From Niallia circulans (GTDB lineage: Bacteria > Bacillota > Bacilli > Bacillales > Cytobacillaceae), in contig NZ_CP026031.1 of the NCBI RefSeq assembly GCF_003726095.1, forward strand, positions 3,596,001 to 3,660,000: a stretch of DNA of 64,000 bases, read 5' to 3'. Position 1 is the first letter of the stretch. The number at the start of each line of letters is the position of its first letter. Positions 1 to 7,893 of the stretch are shown in pieces. Made by a program: the position numbers and the translations under genes. The notes under the pieces are model-generated. The model was not told where the DNA came from and ran no database searches. It saw nothing but the letters and a program-made list of their open reading frames with translations.

Positions 1-1155
1 AAACAAAAAAGAAACGGGCTATATCAAAAATTAACGGATAGTATTTTAGGTATTAGCGACTGGGTTATCAGCGGTCGGTCGAAAAGCTTTATAGAGGAAT
101 ATGAAAAAGAGGAAGCGATTGTTGCGCAAATCAATTATAAACTTGTTCAATTTACTCGGTGGCGCAACTTTGCTTCCCAAGCAGTTGCGGCATTGATTAT
201 CCTTTCTCTCGTTTTCTGGTCTAGTAAGCAATATATCGGTGGCGCTATTCCTGTTACATTAATTGCTGCTATTATTCTAGTTGCCTTGCCAATCTTGGAC
301 GCTTTTCTAGTCGTTTCTGATGCATTTGAAAAACTGCCAGCCTATCAAGACTCGCTAGCTAGACTTAACAAACTAAATGTTCCTGAACAAAAAAACGAAA
401 GAGTTCGTCCGATCTTGGACACCGATATAGTCAATATTCAAGTTGATCAAATTTCTTATCAGTATGAGAAAGAACAAACTTTATCCCTATCTAATGTAAG
501 TTTAGATATTCCACAGGGGAAAAAGATTGCCATTATCGGTAGAAGCGGTGCTGGTAAATCAACCTTACTGAAATTGATTCAAGGAGTAATCCAGCCAACA
601 ACAGGAAGAGTCACTTATAATGGAGAGACATCTGCTTCGTTTCATGCAGAGACTTCTTCGATTATATCTGTGCTCAATCAAACACCTCACCTCTTTGCAA
701 CAACCTTACGAAATAATATTTTACTAGGGGTAGAAGAAGCATCCGATGAAGAACTAATAAAAGCGATTAAAGCGGCTCAATTAGAGGAGTTAATTTCCTC
801 CTTGCCAAATGGGTTGGATACTTTTATGGAGGAAACTGGCCAACGTTTTTCTGGCGGAGAGAGACAAAGAGTAGCACTAGCCAGAATATTGCTCCAAAAG
901 ACTCCTATTGTTATTATGGATGAACCAAATGCCAGTCTTGACCCAAAAACAGAAAAAGCATTGCTTAAAACAATCTTTACAACATTGGAAGGAAAAACAA
1001 TCATCTGGATTACCCATCATCTTGTAGGTGTAGAAGAGATGGATGAAATTATCTTTATGGATCAAGGAGAGATCGTTCTGAGAGGAAGCCATCAAGAACT
1101 GCTAGCTACAAGCAGCCGCTACCAGCAATTATATGCATTAGATCATCCAGAATGA
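1..1155 (+). CDS. cydC: Thiol reductant ABC exporter subunit CydC, 3' part
   Basis: This is the C-terminal two thirds of a half-transporter whose reading frame is open from the first base of the window, so the true start lies outside. With its CydD partner, CydC exports glutathione/cysteine-type thiols and supports assembly of cytochrome bd oxidase. The visible part begins in the membrane domain (two hydrophobic segments at about positions 180-310) and continues into an ATPase domain with Walker A GRSGAGKST, signature FSGGERQR and Walker B IVIMDEP, followed by an H-loop THH. The frame ends with TGA at 1153-1155. The family assignment is from the overall pattern; a generic ABC exporter is the alternative, but the SILGISDWVISGR stretch is typical of CydC. 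Confidence 0.85.
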   Translation, partial: KQKRNGLYQKLTDSILGISDWVISGRSKSFIEEYEKEEAIVAQINYKLVQFTRWRNFASQAVAALIILSLVFWSSKQYIGGAIPVTLIAAIILVALPILDAFLVVSDAFEKLPAYQDSLARLNKLNVPEQKNERVRPILDTDIVNIQVDQISYQYEKEQTLSLSNVSLDIPQGKKIAIIGRSGAGKSTLLKLIQGVIQPTTGRVTYNGETSASFHAETSSIISVLNQTPHLFATTLRNNILLGVEEASDEELIKAIKAAQLEELISSLPNGLDTFMEETGQRFSGGERQRVALARILLQKTPIVIMDEPNASLDPKTEKALLKTIFTTLEGKTIIWITHHLVGVEEMDEIIFMDQGEIVLRGSHQELLATSSRYQQLYALDHPE

Positions 1156-1176
1156 ATCCGGTAATAGGCGAGTCTT

Positions 1177-1206
1177 CATTAAAGAAGGCCGCCTTAATGT
1201 TTTATT
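1177..1206 (+). terminator. Possible terminator after cydC
   Basis: CATTAA (1177-1182) and TTAATG (1194-1199) can pair around an 11-base loop and are followed by TTTTATTTG. The stem is short and AT-rich, so this is weak. Confidence 0.35.
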
Positions 1207-1316
1207 TGTTTCGGTTCTTCCTCTGTTACCTTTTCACTCTTCGGTTTTCGCAAAAGAGCCTTTGAGGATACCTCTTTACTAAGACATGTTGAACGGCCTG
1301 CCCTGCTCTTAAAAAT

Positions 1317-1793
1317 TTAATGAATTACATCTTCTACTCTTGCTTCTGTTACTTGGATTAAATTGTTAACTTCCATTTCAATTTGAACACCAATCTTCCC
1401 TCCACTAACAATAATTGAGGATTGTTTGTTCACACTCTCATCCAGGATTGTCTCATATTTTTTCTTCATGCCGATTGGCGAACAGCCACCCCGAATATAA
1501 CCAGTTGTTTTTTGAATATCCTTTACGGCAATCATTTCTAGCTTTTTTGCATTGACTACTTTTGCTGCCTTTTTTAAATCAAGCTCTGCTTCAACAGGGA
1601 TAACAAATACATAAATTCCATTCCCCGTATCTTTCACCACAAGTGTTTTATACACCATTTCGGTTTCTTTACCAATCTTACCCGCAACGGATATACCATC
1701 GATTTTTCCATCCTTATTTTCATAGGTATGTACACTGTAGGGAGTCTTTTCGGCATCCAAAATTCGCATTGCATTTGTTTTGGTAATAGCCAT
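1317..1793 (-). CDS. ybaK: YbaK/EbsC-family aminoacyl-tRNA deacylase
   Basis: Members of the YbaK family hydrolyse misacylated Cys-tRNA(Pro) in trans, a cytoplasmic quality-control step. The product is 158 residues, the usual length, and starts MAITKTNAMR. It carries the family patterns YKTLV, the conserved lysine-rich centre and GGCSPIGMKKK. I place the start at the ATG at 1793: AGGAAAGGAAG sits upstream at good spacing, whereas the in-frame GTG at 1805 touches the ribosome site. The gene stands alone between convergent cydC and a divergently read methyltransferase gene. Substrate specificity within the family cannot be told from sequence. Confidence 0.88.
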   Translation of the reverse strand: MAITKTNAMRILDAEKTPYSVHTYENKDGKIDGISVAGKIGKETEMVYKTLVVKDTGNGIYVFVIPVEAELDLKKAAKVVNAKKLEMIAVKDIQKTTGYIRGGCSPIGMKKKYETILDESVNKQSSIIVSGGKIGVQIEMEVNNLIQVTEARVEDVIH

Positions 1794-1948
1794 AGCTATA
1801 TACACTTCCTTTCCTAACGCTGGTAAATTTTCTCTAATTAAACCATATCATATCGCCACCCAAAATGAGTATTAATTATTGCAGAACCAAAGCATCATAT
1901 TCTTCATATAGTATGGAAAGTAGAAATCGACTTGCTGGGAGGAATAAA

Positions 1949-2671
1949 ATGAAACCGACCTATCAAGATGCCCTTGCCTATTTCGGGGTGAGCGGTGCAC
2001 ATCCAGGTGGATTAACATTAACAAAGTTTTTATTGGAACAAGAAAAAATTACGAGCCATACAACATTACTTGATGGCGGCTGCGGCACAGGCCAAACATC
2101 AGCTTATATAAAAAAGAACTATCCTTGTGCTGTTACAAGTATTGATTATCATCCTACAATGGTGAAAAGAGCAAAAGAACGATTTAAAAAAGAAAAGCTG
2201 TCGATCCAATTAGTGCAAGGAAGCCTAGAGAAGATGCCCTTTCCTTCCAACAGCTTTGACATCATTTTAATAGAATCTGTACTAATTTTCACTAATTGCA
2301 AAAACTCCCTTGCCGAAATTAAAAGAGTACTCAAACCAGGCGGCATCCTACTATTGTTAGAAATGACGGCAGAAAGAAGTCTCCATGCAATAGAACAACA
2401 GAATATGTGTGAAGTATATGGCATTGAAAAGGTTTATACAGAAAAAGAATGGATATATTTAATGACGGAAGCTGGTTTTCCCAAAGTAGAAATAAAACTT
2501 GGGCACTCTGTTTTTTCCCATATGATGACGGGAATGGAAAAAGAAGATGAAGCAATTGATAGAACCGTACCAACGAATGTCCAATTAGAAGGTAAATTGA
2601 TGGACCATTCCTATATTCTTTATACCTATGGTGATATAATCGGTTATCGAGTCTATAGAGCTAGTTTGTAA
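1949..2671 (+). CDS. Class I SAM-dependent methyltransferase
   Basis: A 240-residue cytoplasmic methyltransferase of unknown substrate. Motif I is LLDGGCGTGQT near residue 40, followed by the acidic SIDYHPTMV end of strand 2, the DIILIESVL strand 4 region and the KRVLKPGG post-motif typical of the UbiE/Methyltransf_11 fold. The chosen ATG follows GGGAGG by six bases; the frame is open further upstream to 1865, but nothing supports that start. It is monocistronic and ends in a strong shared terminator. Confidence 0.8.
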   Translation: MKPTYQDALAYFGVSGAHPGGLTLTKFLLEQEKITSHTTLLDGGCGTGQTSAYIKKNYPCAVTSIDYHPTMVKRAKERFKKEKLSIQLVQGSLEKMPFPSNSFDIILIESVLIFTNCKNSLAEIKRVLKPGGILLLLEMTAERSLHAIEQQNMCEVYGIEKVYTEKEWIYLMTEAGFPKVEIKLGHSVFSHMMTGMEKEDEAIDRTVPTNVQLEGKLMDHSYILYTYGDIIGYRVYRASL

Positions 2672-2724
2672 AAAAAGGAGGTTACTCAAAAAGATTAGCA
2701 TCCATTTGAGTAACCTCCTTTTTT
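2671..2724. terminator. Bidirectional terminator
   Basis: A near-perfect 20-base inverted repeat: AAAAAAGGAGGTTACTCAAA (2671-2690) against TTTGAGTAACCTCCTTTTTT (2705-2724). It has an A tract on one side and a T tract on the other, so it can stop both the methyltransferase gene and the convergent flavoprotein gene. Confidence 0.93.
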
Positions 2725-2728
2725 ATTT

Positions 2729-3631
2729 TCAGCTGTCCTTTAGTAAAGCTTTATGAATCCATATAGCTGCTTGCGATCCTTCTCCCATTGCGATTGTAAC
2801 CTGCTCCGAATGAGCCACAACATCACCCGCTGCCCAAACCCCATCTATATTGGTCATTTTCGTACGCGCATTTACGATTATATGATTATTTTCCATTATC
2901 TCGACCCCTAAAGGCACTGCCAAATCTGACTTTACTTTATTCCCGCCAAATGCAATAAAACTATGACTCGTCTCGAGCATCTTCCCATTTCCCAATACAT
3001 ACCCTTTGATTTGGGAATCATCTGCTAATACACGATCTATTCTCTCTGTAAAAACGGAAATTCCACTATCACTTAATTGTCTTCCCAGCTTTTCGCAAAT
3101 AGCCTCCCCACCATGATTAATATACGTAATATCACTTGTCCAATACAACAAAGTAAGGGCCATATTTGCCCCGACACTTCCATTTCCAATCACTATTGTT
3201 TTTTTATCCTTTACTTCATATCCATCACAATCCGGGCATAAATAAACACTGATTCCAAGACAAGGATACAATTCTGTAAATGGAGGAATATTATCCATGA
3301 CACCTGTTGCAAGCAAAATTTTCCGAGATTGAAACAAGCCTTTTGCCGTTGCTGCCGTAAAATGCCCCTCTTCCTTCTTTAAAGAAGTAACAGTACTCTT
3401 CAGAAACTCTACCCCAAGGTTTTCTGCCTGCTTCCTTCCTAAGCTCCGCAATTCTGAGCCGCTGATTCCATCAGGATATCCTAAAATATTATGATAGCTT
3501 TTACATATCGTAGATCGACCATCCTCTGCATCAATAATAAGCACATCATGATTATATCTTCCTAATTGAATCGCTGCCTGCAATCCTGCTATGCCACCGC
3601 CTATAATAATGCAATCAAGAACTTCGGCCAT
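2729..3631 (-). CDS. Thioredoxin-reductase-like FAD/NAD(P) oxidoreductase
   Basis: A 300-residue soluble flavoprotein of the class II pyridine nucleotide-disulfide oxidoreductase family. The N-terminal FAD site IIIGGGIAGLQAA (8-20), a second dinucleotide site VIGNGSVG near residue 148 and the C-terminal GVWAAGDV FAD motif are all present. A redox-type Cys132-Pro-Asp-Cys135 motif lies where thioredoxin reductase has its CxxC. No thioredoxin or AhpF-like neighbour is present, so the electron acceptor is open; bacillithiol-disulfide or ferredoxin reductase-like roles are possible. It is a single gene sharing a terminator with the methyltransferase gene. Confidence 0.78.
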   Translation of the reverse strand: MAEVLDCIIIGGGIAGLQAAIQLGRYNHDVLIIDAEDGRSTICKSYHNILGYPDGISGSELRSLGRKQAENLGVEFLKSTVTSLKKEEGHFTAATAKGLFQSRKILLATGVMDNIPPFTELYPCLGISVYLCPDCDGYEVKDKKTIVIGNGSVGANMALTLLYWTSDITYINHGGEAICEKLGRQLSDSGISVFTERIDRVLADDSQIKGYVLGNGKMLETSHSFIAFGGNKVKSDLAVPLGVEIMENNHIIVNARTKMTNIDGVWAAGDVVAHSEQVTIAMGEGSQAAIWIHKALLKDS

Positions 3632-3728
3632 CTTTTTCCCTTCTTTCTTTTAGTCAATCCTGTTTCTTTAGTTTTTACGTGGAAACTATTCTTATTCTTC
3701 CAAAATACTGTCCGAAATGGGCAAAATT

Positions 3729-3773
3729 AAAAAATGGCTATGTATTACGGGATTCCCGAATACATAGCCATTT
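3729..3773 (-). terminator. Terminator of the first GH4 gene
   Basis: AAATGGCTATGTATT (3732-3746) pairs with AATACATAGCCATTT (3759-3773). On the minus strand the 15-bp stem is followed by TTTTTAATTTT. Confidence 0.9.
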
Positions 3774-3782
3774 AATCCTATC

Positions 3783-5114
3783 TTATGAAGATACTACTTC
3801 TTCTTTAAAGAATTGCGGTAAGTGTTCTTTATGTGCTTCTAGCATTTCATCCAAAATTTGTTTTGCCACTTTGTCTGACGGCAACAACGGATTAATCGTC
3901 ATAGCTAATAATGCTGTATGATAATTCCCGGTAACTGCCGCTTCTGCTGCCACTCTTTCAAAGGACTTAATTTGTTGAACAAGTCCGCGAACTGCAACAG
4001 GTAAATCGCCGATTGCAATCGGTTTTGGACCATCCTTTGTGATAATACTGCTAATTTCTACCGCTGATTCATCTGGAATGCTTGCAATAGCTCCATTATT
4101 TATTGTATTGACAGGCTGAATATCTCTTCTGTCATTGTACATAGAATCAATTAAGCTGCAAGCTGCATCACTATAATAAGCGCCACCTCTTTTTTCTAGC
4201 TGCGGCGGTTTTATGTCTAAGTTTTCATCCTTATAAAGTTCAAACAGCTCTTTTTCTAATTGCTGAACGACTTCAGCACGTGTACCTTGTTCTGCTGCTT
4301 CTTCCAGCTCATTTTGCAGCATTTCTGATTGCTTATAATAATAACGGTGATACCCACATGGAATAACTCCTAATGCTTTTATAAAGTCTGGCTCCCAGTC
4401 AATAGCAGCAATATTCCTCATCGTATCACTTTTATGCTTCGACATTTTCTCTAAAAATTCTGGTGTAATGTTCTCCCCATCTAAGTATACATTTAACCCG
4501 AATACCATATGGTTCAAGCCAGCAAAATCAACGTGTACACGACTAGATTCTACTTCTAATAGCTTAGCGATACCCATTTGGATAGAAATCGGTACATTAC
4601 ATAACCCGACAATCTTTTTCCAATTACTATGACGAAGAACAGCTTCTGTCACCATTCCAGCTGGGTTTGTAAAGTTAATGAGCCAAGCGTTTGGACAAAG
4701 CTCTTCCATATCCTTTACAATATCTAAAATGATAGGAATGGTTCTTAATCCTTTAAACAGTCCTCCTGGACCATTCGTTTCTTGTCCAATCACATTATAC
4801 TTTAGAGGAATTCTTTCATCTTTTGCACGTGCAGCTAGTAAACCAACTCGAAATTGAGTTGTAACAAAATCAGCATCCTTAAGCGCTTCTCTTCGATCTA
4901 GAGTTAAGTGAATTTCAATTGGTAAACCTGCTTTCTTCACCATTCTCTTCGCTAGATTTCCAACAATATTAAGCTTTTCTTGTCCTTCAGGAATATCTAC
5001 TAACCAAAGTTCCCGCACAGGTAATGAATCATATCGCTTAATAAATCCTTCCACTAATTCAGGTGTGTAGCTTGACCCACCGCCAATAGTAACAATTTTA
5101 ATCCCTTTTCCCAT
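3783..5114 (-). CDS. licH: GH4 6-phospho-beta-glucosidase (LicH-like)
   Basis: Hydrolyses 6-phospho-beta-glucosides (for example cellobiose-6-phosphate) after PTS uptake, by the NAD+ and Mn2+ dependent redox mechanism of GH4. The 443-residue protein starts with the NAD-binding VTIGGGSSYTPEL, carries the metal-site Cys172 in GLCNVP and His202 in GLNHMVFG, and contains the conserved GQETNGPGG and FTNPAG blocks. It closely resembles B. subtilis LicH over its length. AAGGAAGG lies nine bases before the ATG. It has its own terminator and no adjacent PTS genes, so it must rely on a PTS encoded elsewhere. A second GH4 gene is at 13645. Confidence 0.92.
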   Translation of the reverse strand: MGKGIKIVTIGGGSSYTPELVEGFIKRYDSLPVRELWLVDIPEGQEKLNIVGNLAKRMVKKAGLPIEIHLTLDRREALKDADFVTTQFRVGLLAARAKDERIPLKYNVIGQETNGPGGLFKGLRTIPIILDIVKDMEELCPNAWLINFTNPAGMVTEAVLRHSNWKKIVGLCNVPISIQMGIAKLLEVESSRVHVDFAGLNHMVFGLNVYLDGENITPEFLEKMSKHKSDTMRNIAAIDWEPDFIKALGVIPCGYHRYYYKQSEMLQNELEEAAEQGTRAEVVQQLEKELFELYKDENLDIKPPQLEKRGGAYYSDAACSLIDSMYNDRRDIQPVNTINNGAIASIPDESAVEISSIITKDGPKPIAIGDLPVAVRGLVQQIKSFERVAAEAAVTGNYHTALLAMTINPLLPSDKVAKQILDEMLEAHKEHLPQFFKEEVVSS

Positions 5115-5262
5115 AATAGATCGCCTTCCTTTTCCGTTTATTTCTGCAATCCCTTACAAAATTACCGATAAAAATCAAACGAATATCTCTTCACTTACAA
5201 CCTTAACGTCTAACTAATCCCGAGTAAATAGGATGCTGGGAAATAGGTTTTTTTCACACATA

Positions 5263-5278
5263 TTGGAACGTGTTCCAA
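5263..5278. promoter_or_regulatory. Palindromic operator candidate upstream of licH
   Basis: TTGGAAC-GT-GTTCCAA is an exact 7+7 inverted repeat about 150 bases upstream of licH, with a partial relative (GTTCC-ACAA-GGAAT) about 15 bases further upstream. It resembles a dimeric repressor site; the regulator is not identifiable. Confidence 0.5.
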
Positions 5279-5353
5279 AAGAAAAACATGCTGTTCCACA
5301 AGGAATACTGCCCCCTCTAAAAAAACAATAGAATTCCTTTGCTCTATTTGCTT

Positions 5354-5392
5354 ATAAAAAAACTTGATAAAGAGCTTTTACCCTTTATCAAG
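5354..5392 (-). terminator. Terminator of the thrE pair, overlapping the stop codon
   Basis: CTTGATAAAG (5363-5372) pairs with CTTTATCAAG (5383-5392), followed on the minus strand by TTTTTTTATAAG. The stop codon of the upstream gene (5378-5380) lies in the loop. Confidence 0.9.
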
Positions 5393-5836
5393 TGACTTTT
5401 TCCGAGCGCTTGCCCGGAATATTAATTGATTAATTACTTCCGATAACATTAGACCCATTGCAATAGATCCTGAAATTAAGCAGACCTTTGCTGCTAAGCT
5501 TACCGCTACATAATAATTATTCTCGACAAAATTACGCATCGCATTATAAGCAGCTCCCCCCGGAACTAAAGGAATGATCCCAGCGACACTAAATATAATA
5601 ACTGGTGATTTATATATTCGGGCGAACACTTGACTTATGACGGCGACAAGAAAAGAGCCAGACAAGGCCGCAATTACTTCATTTTGATGAAAATGAACAA
5701 TTGTCCAATATGCCATCCATCCAATTGTCCCTGCAAATCCACATTGGATTAATAATTTCCGAGGAATATGAAAAATAATTCCAAAGCCAAACGTTGCAAC
5801 AAAGCTAGTTATTGCCTGTGCTAAAAATTCATTCAT
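5378..5836 (-). CDS. Threonine/serine exporter, ThrE C-terminal half (YjjB-type)
   Basis: A 152-residue integral membrane protein with about five hydrophobic segments. It contains the GIIPLVPGGAAYNAMRNFV stretch typical of the ThrE/YjjB domain. In actinobacterial ThrE this domain is fused to the YjjP-type domain; in Firmicutes and enterobacteria the halves are separate genes, as here. It follows the YjjP-type gene by 15 bases on the same transcript, so the two should form one exporter of small amino acids. The YjjPB pair is reported for succinate in E. coli, so the substrate remains uncertain. Confidence 0.85.
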   Translation of the reverse strand: MNEFLAQAITSFVATFGFGIIFHIPRKLLIQCGFAGTIGWMAYWTIVHFHQNEVIAALSGSFLVAVISQVFARIYKSPVIIFSVAGIIPLVPGGAAYNAMRNFVENNYYVAVSLAAKVCLISGSIAMGLMLSEVINQLIFRASARKKSLDKG

Positions 5837-5851
5837 TACTTATTCCTCTCC

Positions 5852-6616
5852 TTAAAAAATAAAAAATGCAACGGCGATCCCTGAACCAATTGCTGTAGCT
5901 GTTAAAAAAGCCTCTGCTCCTTTTGAAATACCAGATACTAAATGACCTGCTATTAGATCCCGCACTGCATTTGTAATAAGCAAACCTGGTACAAGCGGCA
6001 TTACAGAGCCGATAATAATCTTATCCACCTCTTGTCCAAAGCCAATGGAAACAGAGAAAAATGCCACTAGCCCAATAACAAAGGCTGCCGATAACTCAGC
6101 AAAAAACTTTATTTGCAAAGCTTTGTGAAAATACAAGGAACACAAAAAGCCTAAACCACCAGCTAGCAAGGCAGGGATAAAATCTCCCCAAACTCCATTG
6201 AACATGATTAAAAAACAACCACTTGCAATGGCAGCTGCGATGACTTGAAAGGAATCCGAATACGTACATTTTTCATCTTCCACATCTTTCAATAAATGGT
6301 ACGCTTCCTTCATACTTACTGTTCCTGTACTTATTTTACGAGAAATATCATTTACACGAGCTACCTTTTCTAAATTAGTTGTCCGCTCAATAATCCGATT
6401 TAATTTCGTCTTTGTCGGTTCTTCCCCTTCTAATGATAAAATAATGCCTGTTGGGGTAACAAAGCAGTCAGAATCGGTCACACCATAAGCAGTTGCAATT
6501 CTTGTCATCGTATCTTCTACTCGATGGGTCTCCGCTCCATTTTGCAGCATAATACTTCCTGCTAATATGCAGATCTCCATAATGTCATATGTTTTTTCCA
6601 CTGATATATATGTCAT
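5852..6616 (-). CDS. Threonine/serine exporter, ThrE N-terminal half (YjjP-type)
   Basis: A 254-residue membrane protein. The soluble N-terminal part (about 1-115) has the family hallmark MLQNGAETHRVEDTM, and the rest forms five hydrophobic helices ending in MPLVPGLLITNAVRDL. It is the first gene of a two-gene operon with the YjjB-type half. GGAGAG lies five bases before the ATG. No regulatory site is obvious in the 287 bases upstream. Confidence 0.87.
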   Translation of the reverse strand: MTYISVEKTYDIMEICILAGSIMLQNGAETHRVEDTMTRIATAYGVTDSDCFVTPTGIILSLEGEEPTKTKLNRIIERTTNLEKVARVNDISRKISTGTVSMKEAYHLLKDVEDEKCTYSDSFQVIAAAIASGCFLIMFNGVWGDFIPALLAGGLGFLCSLYFHKALQIKFFAELSAAFVIGLVAFFSVSIGFGQEVDKIIIGSVMPLVPGLLITNAVRDLIAGHLVSGISKGAEAFLTATAIGSGIAVAFFIF

Positions 6617-6844
6617 ACTATCTCTCCAACTAGAACAGTATAGGTACTCTCAAAATCATCCACAAGAAGTTTCATCTCATTAGTACTTTTAGCATTCTTT
6701 ATTAGTCATTTAAAAAAGCTATTTTTATCATAAGCAACAAATTACAGTTTATATGAAATATGGCTATTTTATCAATAATTGAAGGGAAAATAAAATAGAG
6801 GAATTTTTATTAACAAAACAGAAGAGTGAAAAAAATTTTTTCCA

Positions 6845-6877
6845 AAATAAAAAGTCCATTATGACATCAAATGGACT
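6845..6877 (-). terminator. Terminator of tnrA
   Basis: AGTCCATT (6853-6860) pairs with AATGGACT (6870-6877); the minus strand continues TTTTTATTTTGG. The other side also carries a run of A/T, so it may work both ways. Confidence 0.85.
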
Positions 6878-6903
6878 AAAAAAATAACATATAGTGTTTT
6901 TTA

Positions 6904-7230
6904 TTAATCGTTCTGAATGCCAAATCTCGCATTGATTTGACCACGGAGCATTTGCTTTTTGACTTTCCGCTCTTCTTCTTCCTTGTTTTTTTTCATAATC
7001 TCTTGTCTAATTTCATGTGTCCGAACTCCTTCTTCTCGTTTATTAGCAATCTCAATCAGTCTTTCTACATCAGAGAATGAATATTTTCTATTTCCTCTTT
7101 CTGGTCTCTCCGGAAAAATTAATTTTCGCTGTTCATAATATCGAATTTGTCTTTCCGTTAATCCAGTTAGTTCACTTACAACACCAATAGTAATGACCTT
7201 TCTTTTCTTATAGGACGGTTCATGATCCAT
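6904..7230 (-). CDS. tnrA: Nitrogen-responsive transcription factor TnrA
   Basis: A MerR-family regulator of 108 residues that activates or represses nitrogen genes when feedback-inhibited glutamine synthetase is not holding it. The winged helix contains [25 protein letters not shown] residues (about 17-37, partly quoted), then [13 protein letters not shown] and NKREEGV. The C-terminus [11 protein letters not shown] matches the glutamine-synthetase-binding tail that separates TnrA (short) from GlnR (about 130 residues, usually upstream of glnA). There is no glnA here, which also favours TnrA. A perfect GlnR/TnrA box precedes its promoter at the activating distance, suggesting autoregulation as known in B. 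subtilis. Confidence 0.93.
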   Translation of the reverse strand: MDHEPSYKKRKVITIGVVSELTGLTERQIRYYEQRKLIFPERPERGNRKYSFSDVERLIEIANKREEGVRTHEIRQEIMKKNKEEEERKVKKQMLRGQINARFGIQND

Positions 7231-7274
7231 TACATCTCACCTCATGAAGTAAAGTAGTATTCTCATTTATCCTA

Positions 7275-7280
7275 ATTATA
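7275..7280 (-). promoter_or_regulatory. tnrA promoter -10 element
   Basis: TATAAT on the minus strand, 45 bases before the tnrA start codon. The predicted transcription start is near 7268. The -35 region is poor, as expected for an activator-dependent promoter. Confidence 0.65.
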
Positions 7281-7309
7281 ATACTTTTCAGATAAAACAG
7301 AACACCTTT

Positions 7310-7326
7310 TGTTATATTTCCTAACA
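7310..7326. promoter_or_regulatory. TnrA/GlnR box 1 (tnrA side)
   Basis: TGTTATATTTCCTAACA is an exact match to TGTNA-N7-TNACA. Its centre (7318) is about 50 bases upstream of the predicted tnrA start, the position known for TnrA activation. Confidence 0.85.
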
Positions 7327-7341
7327 TAAAATTAAAAAATA

Positions 7342-7358
7342 GGTAAGATTTCCTTACA
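7342..7358. promoter_or_regulatory. TnrA/GlnR box 2 (small-gene side)
   Basis: GGTAAGATTTCCTTACA differs from the TGTNA-N7-TNACA consensus at one base. Its centre (7350) lies about 50 bases before a start predicted at about 7400 from TAAAAT at 7388-7393 on the plus strand. Confidence 0.7.
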
Positions 7359-7479
7359 TTTTTAATGATTTTTTCTTTACTTTTCGTTAAAATGCTAAAT
7401 GTATAAACTATTTCTTATTTTCCAGCCAAGGAATAGGTAATAGGTATTATTTTTTGTAAATGGAGAGGAGCCTTCTTAG

Positions 7480-7617
7480 ATGATAACCAAAGAAGCAGTC
7501 GATTTAGCTAAAAAGATTGTGGAACTTGATCTTTTGAGAGACGAAATTTGGGAACACTTAGCAGAAGTTGCGGGTGAACACGCCCATGAACTTCTTCGAA
7601 TTGTTCAGAATAGCTAA
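7480..7617 (+). CDS. Conserved-looking 45-residue protein of unknown function, divergent from tnrA
   Basis: The open frame MITKEAVDLAKKIVELDLL...RIVQNS encodes 45 residues, acidic and probably helical throughout, with no membrane segment or signal. GGAGAGGAG ends nine bases before the ATG, a promoter with a TnrA box lies upstream, and a clear terminator follows, so this is a complete small gene. Its position opposite tnrA and its box predict induction under nitrogen limitation. B. subtilis also has small genes (ykzB-ykoL) divergent from tnrA under TnrA control; I cannot confirm homology. No function is assigned. Confidence 0.82.
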   Translation: MITKEAVDLAKKIVELDLLRDEIWEHLAEVAGEHAHELLRIVQNS

Positions 7618-7657
7618 ACAAACTGTATAACCTTTACAATTCATGTTGTTATATAGA

Positions 7658-7697
7658 GGAATTCCCAATCAAAAACGATTGATGGATTCCTTTTTTG
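7658..7697 (+). terminator. Terminator of the small TnrA-linked gene
   Basis: GGAATTCCCAATC and GATTGATGGATTCC pair with one small internal loop around AAAAAC and are followed by TTTTTTG. Confidence 0.88.
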
Positions 7698-7834
7698 TTT
7701 ATAAACAGTGACTCTATCATTCATTAACTTTCAAAGAAACAAATCATGTTACTTTATTGTTAATAAACTTAACATCATTTTATAAGAATTTACCTACAAT
7801 CGCAAGTGATTGTCTATTTCTTTTAATAATCTAA

Positions 7835-7886
7835 CAAAAAAACCATCCGTTAAGTCCCCAATAAAATGGGGAACTAACAGATGGTT
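7835..7886 (-). terminator. Terminator of the ABC exporter operon
   Basis: AACCATCCGTTAAGTCCCCA (7841-7860) pairs with TGGGGAACTAACAGATGGTT (7867-7886); the minus strand continues TTTTTTTGTTAG. Confidence 0.9.
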
Positions 7887-7893
7887 GTGATCA

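Noticed and set aside
1865..1948. Upstream extension of the methyltransferase
   Set aside because: No ribosome site at the upstream ATG, whereas GGGAGG is placed ideally before 1949.
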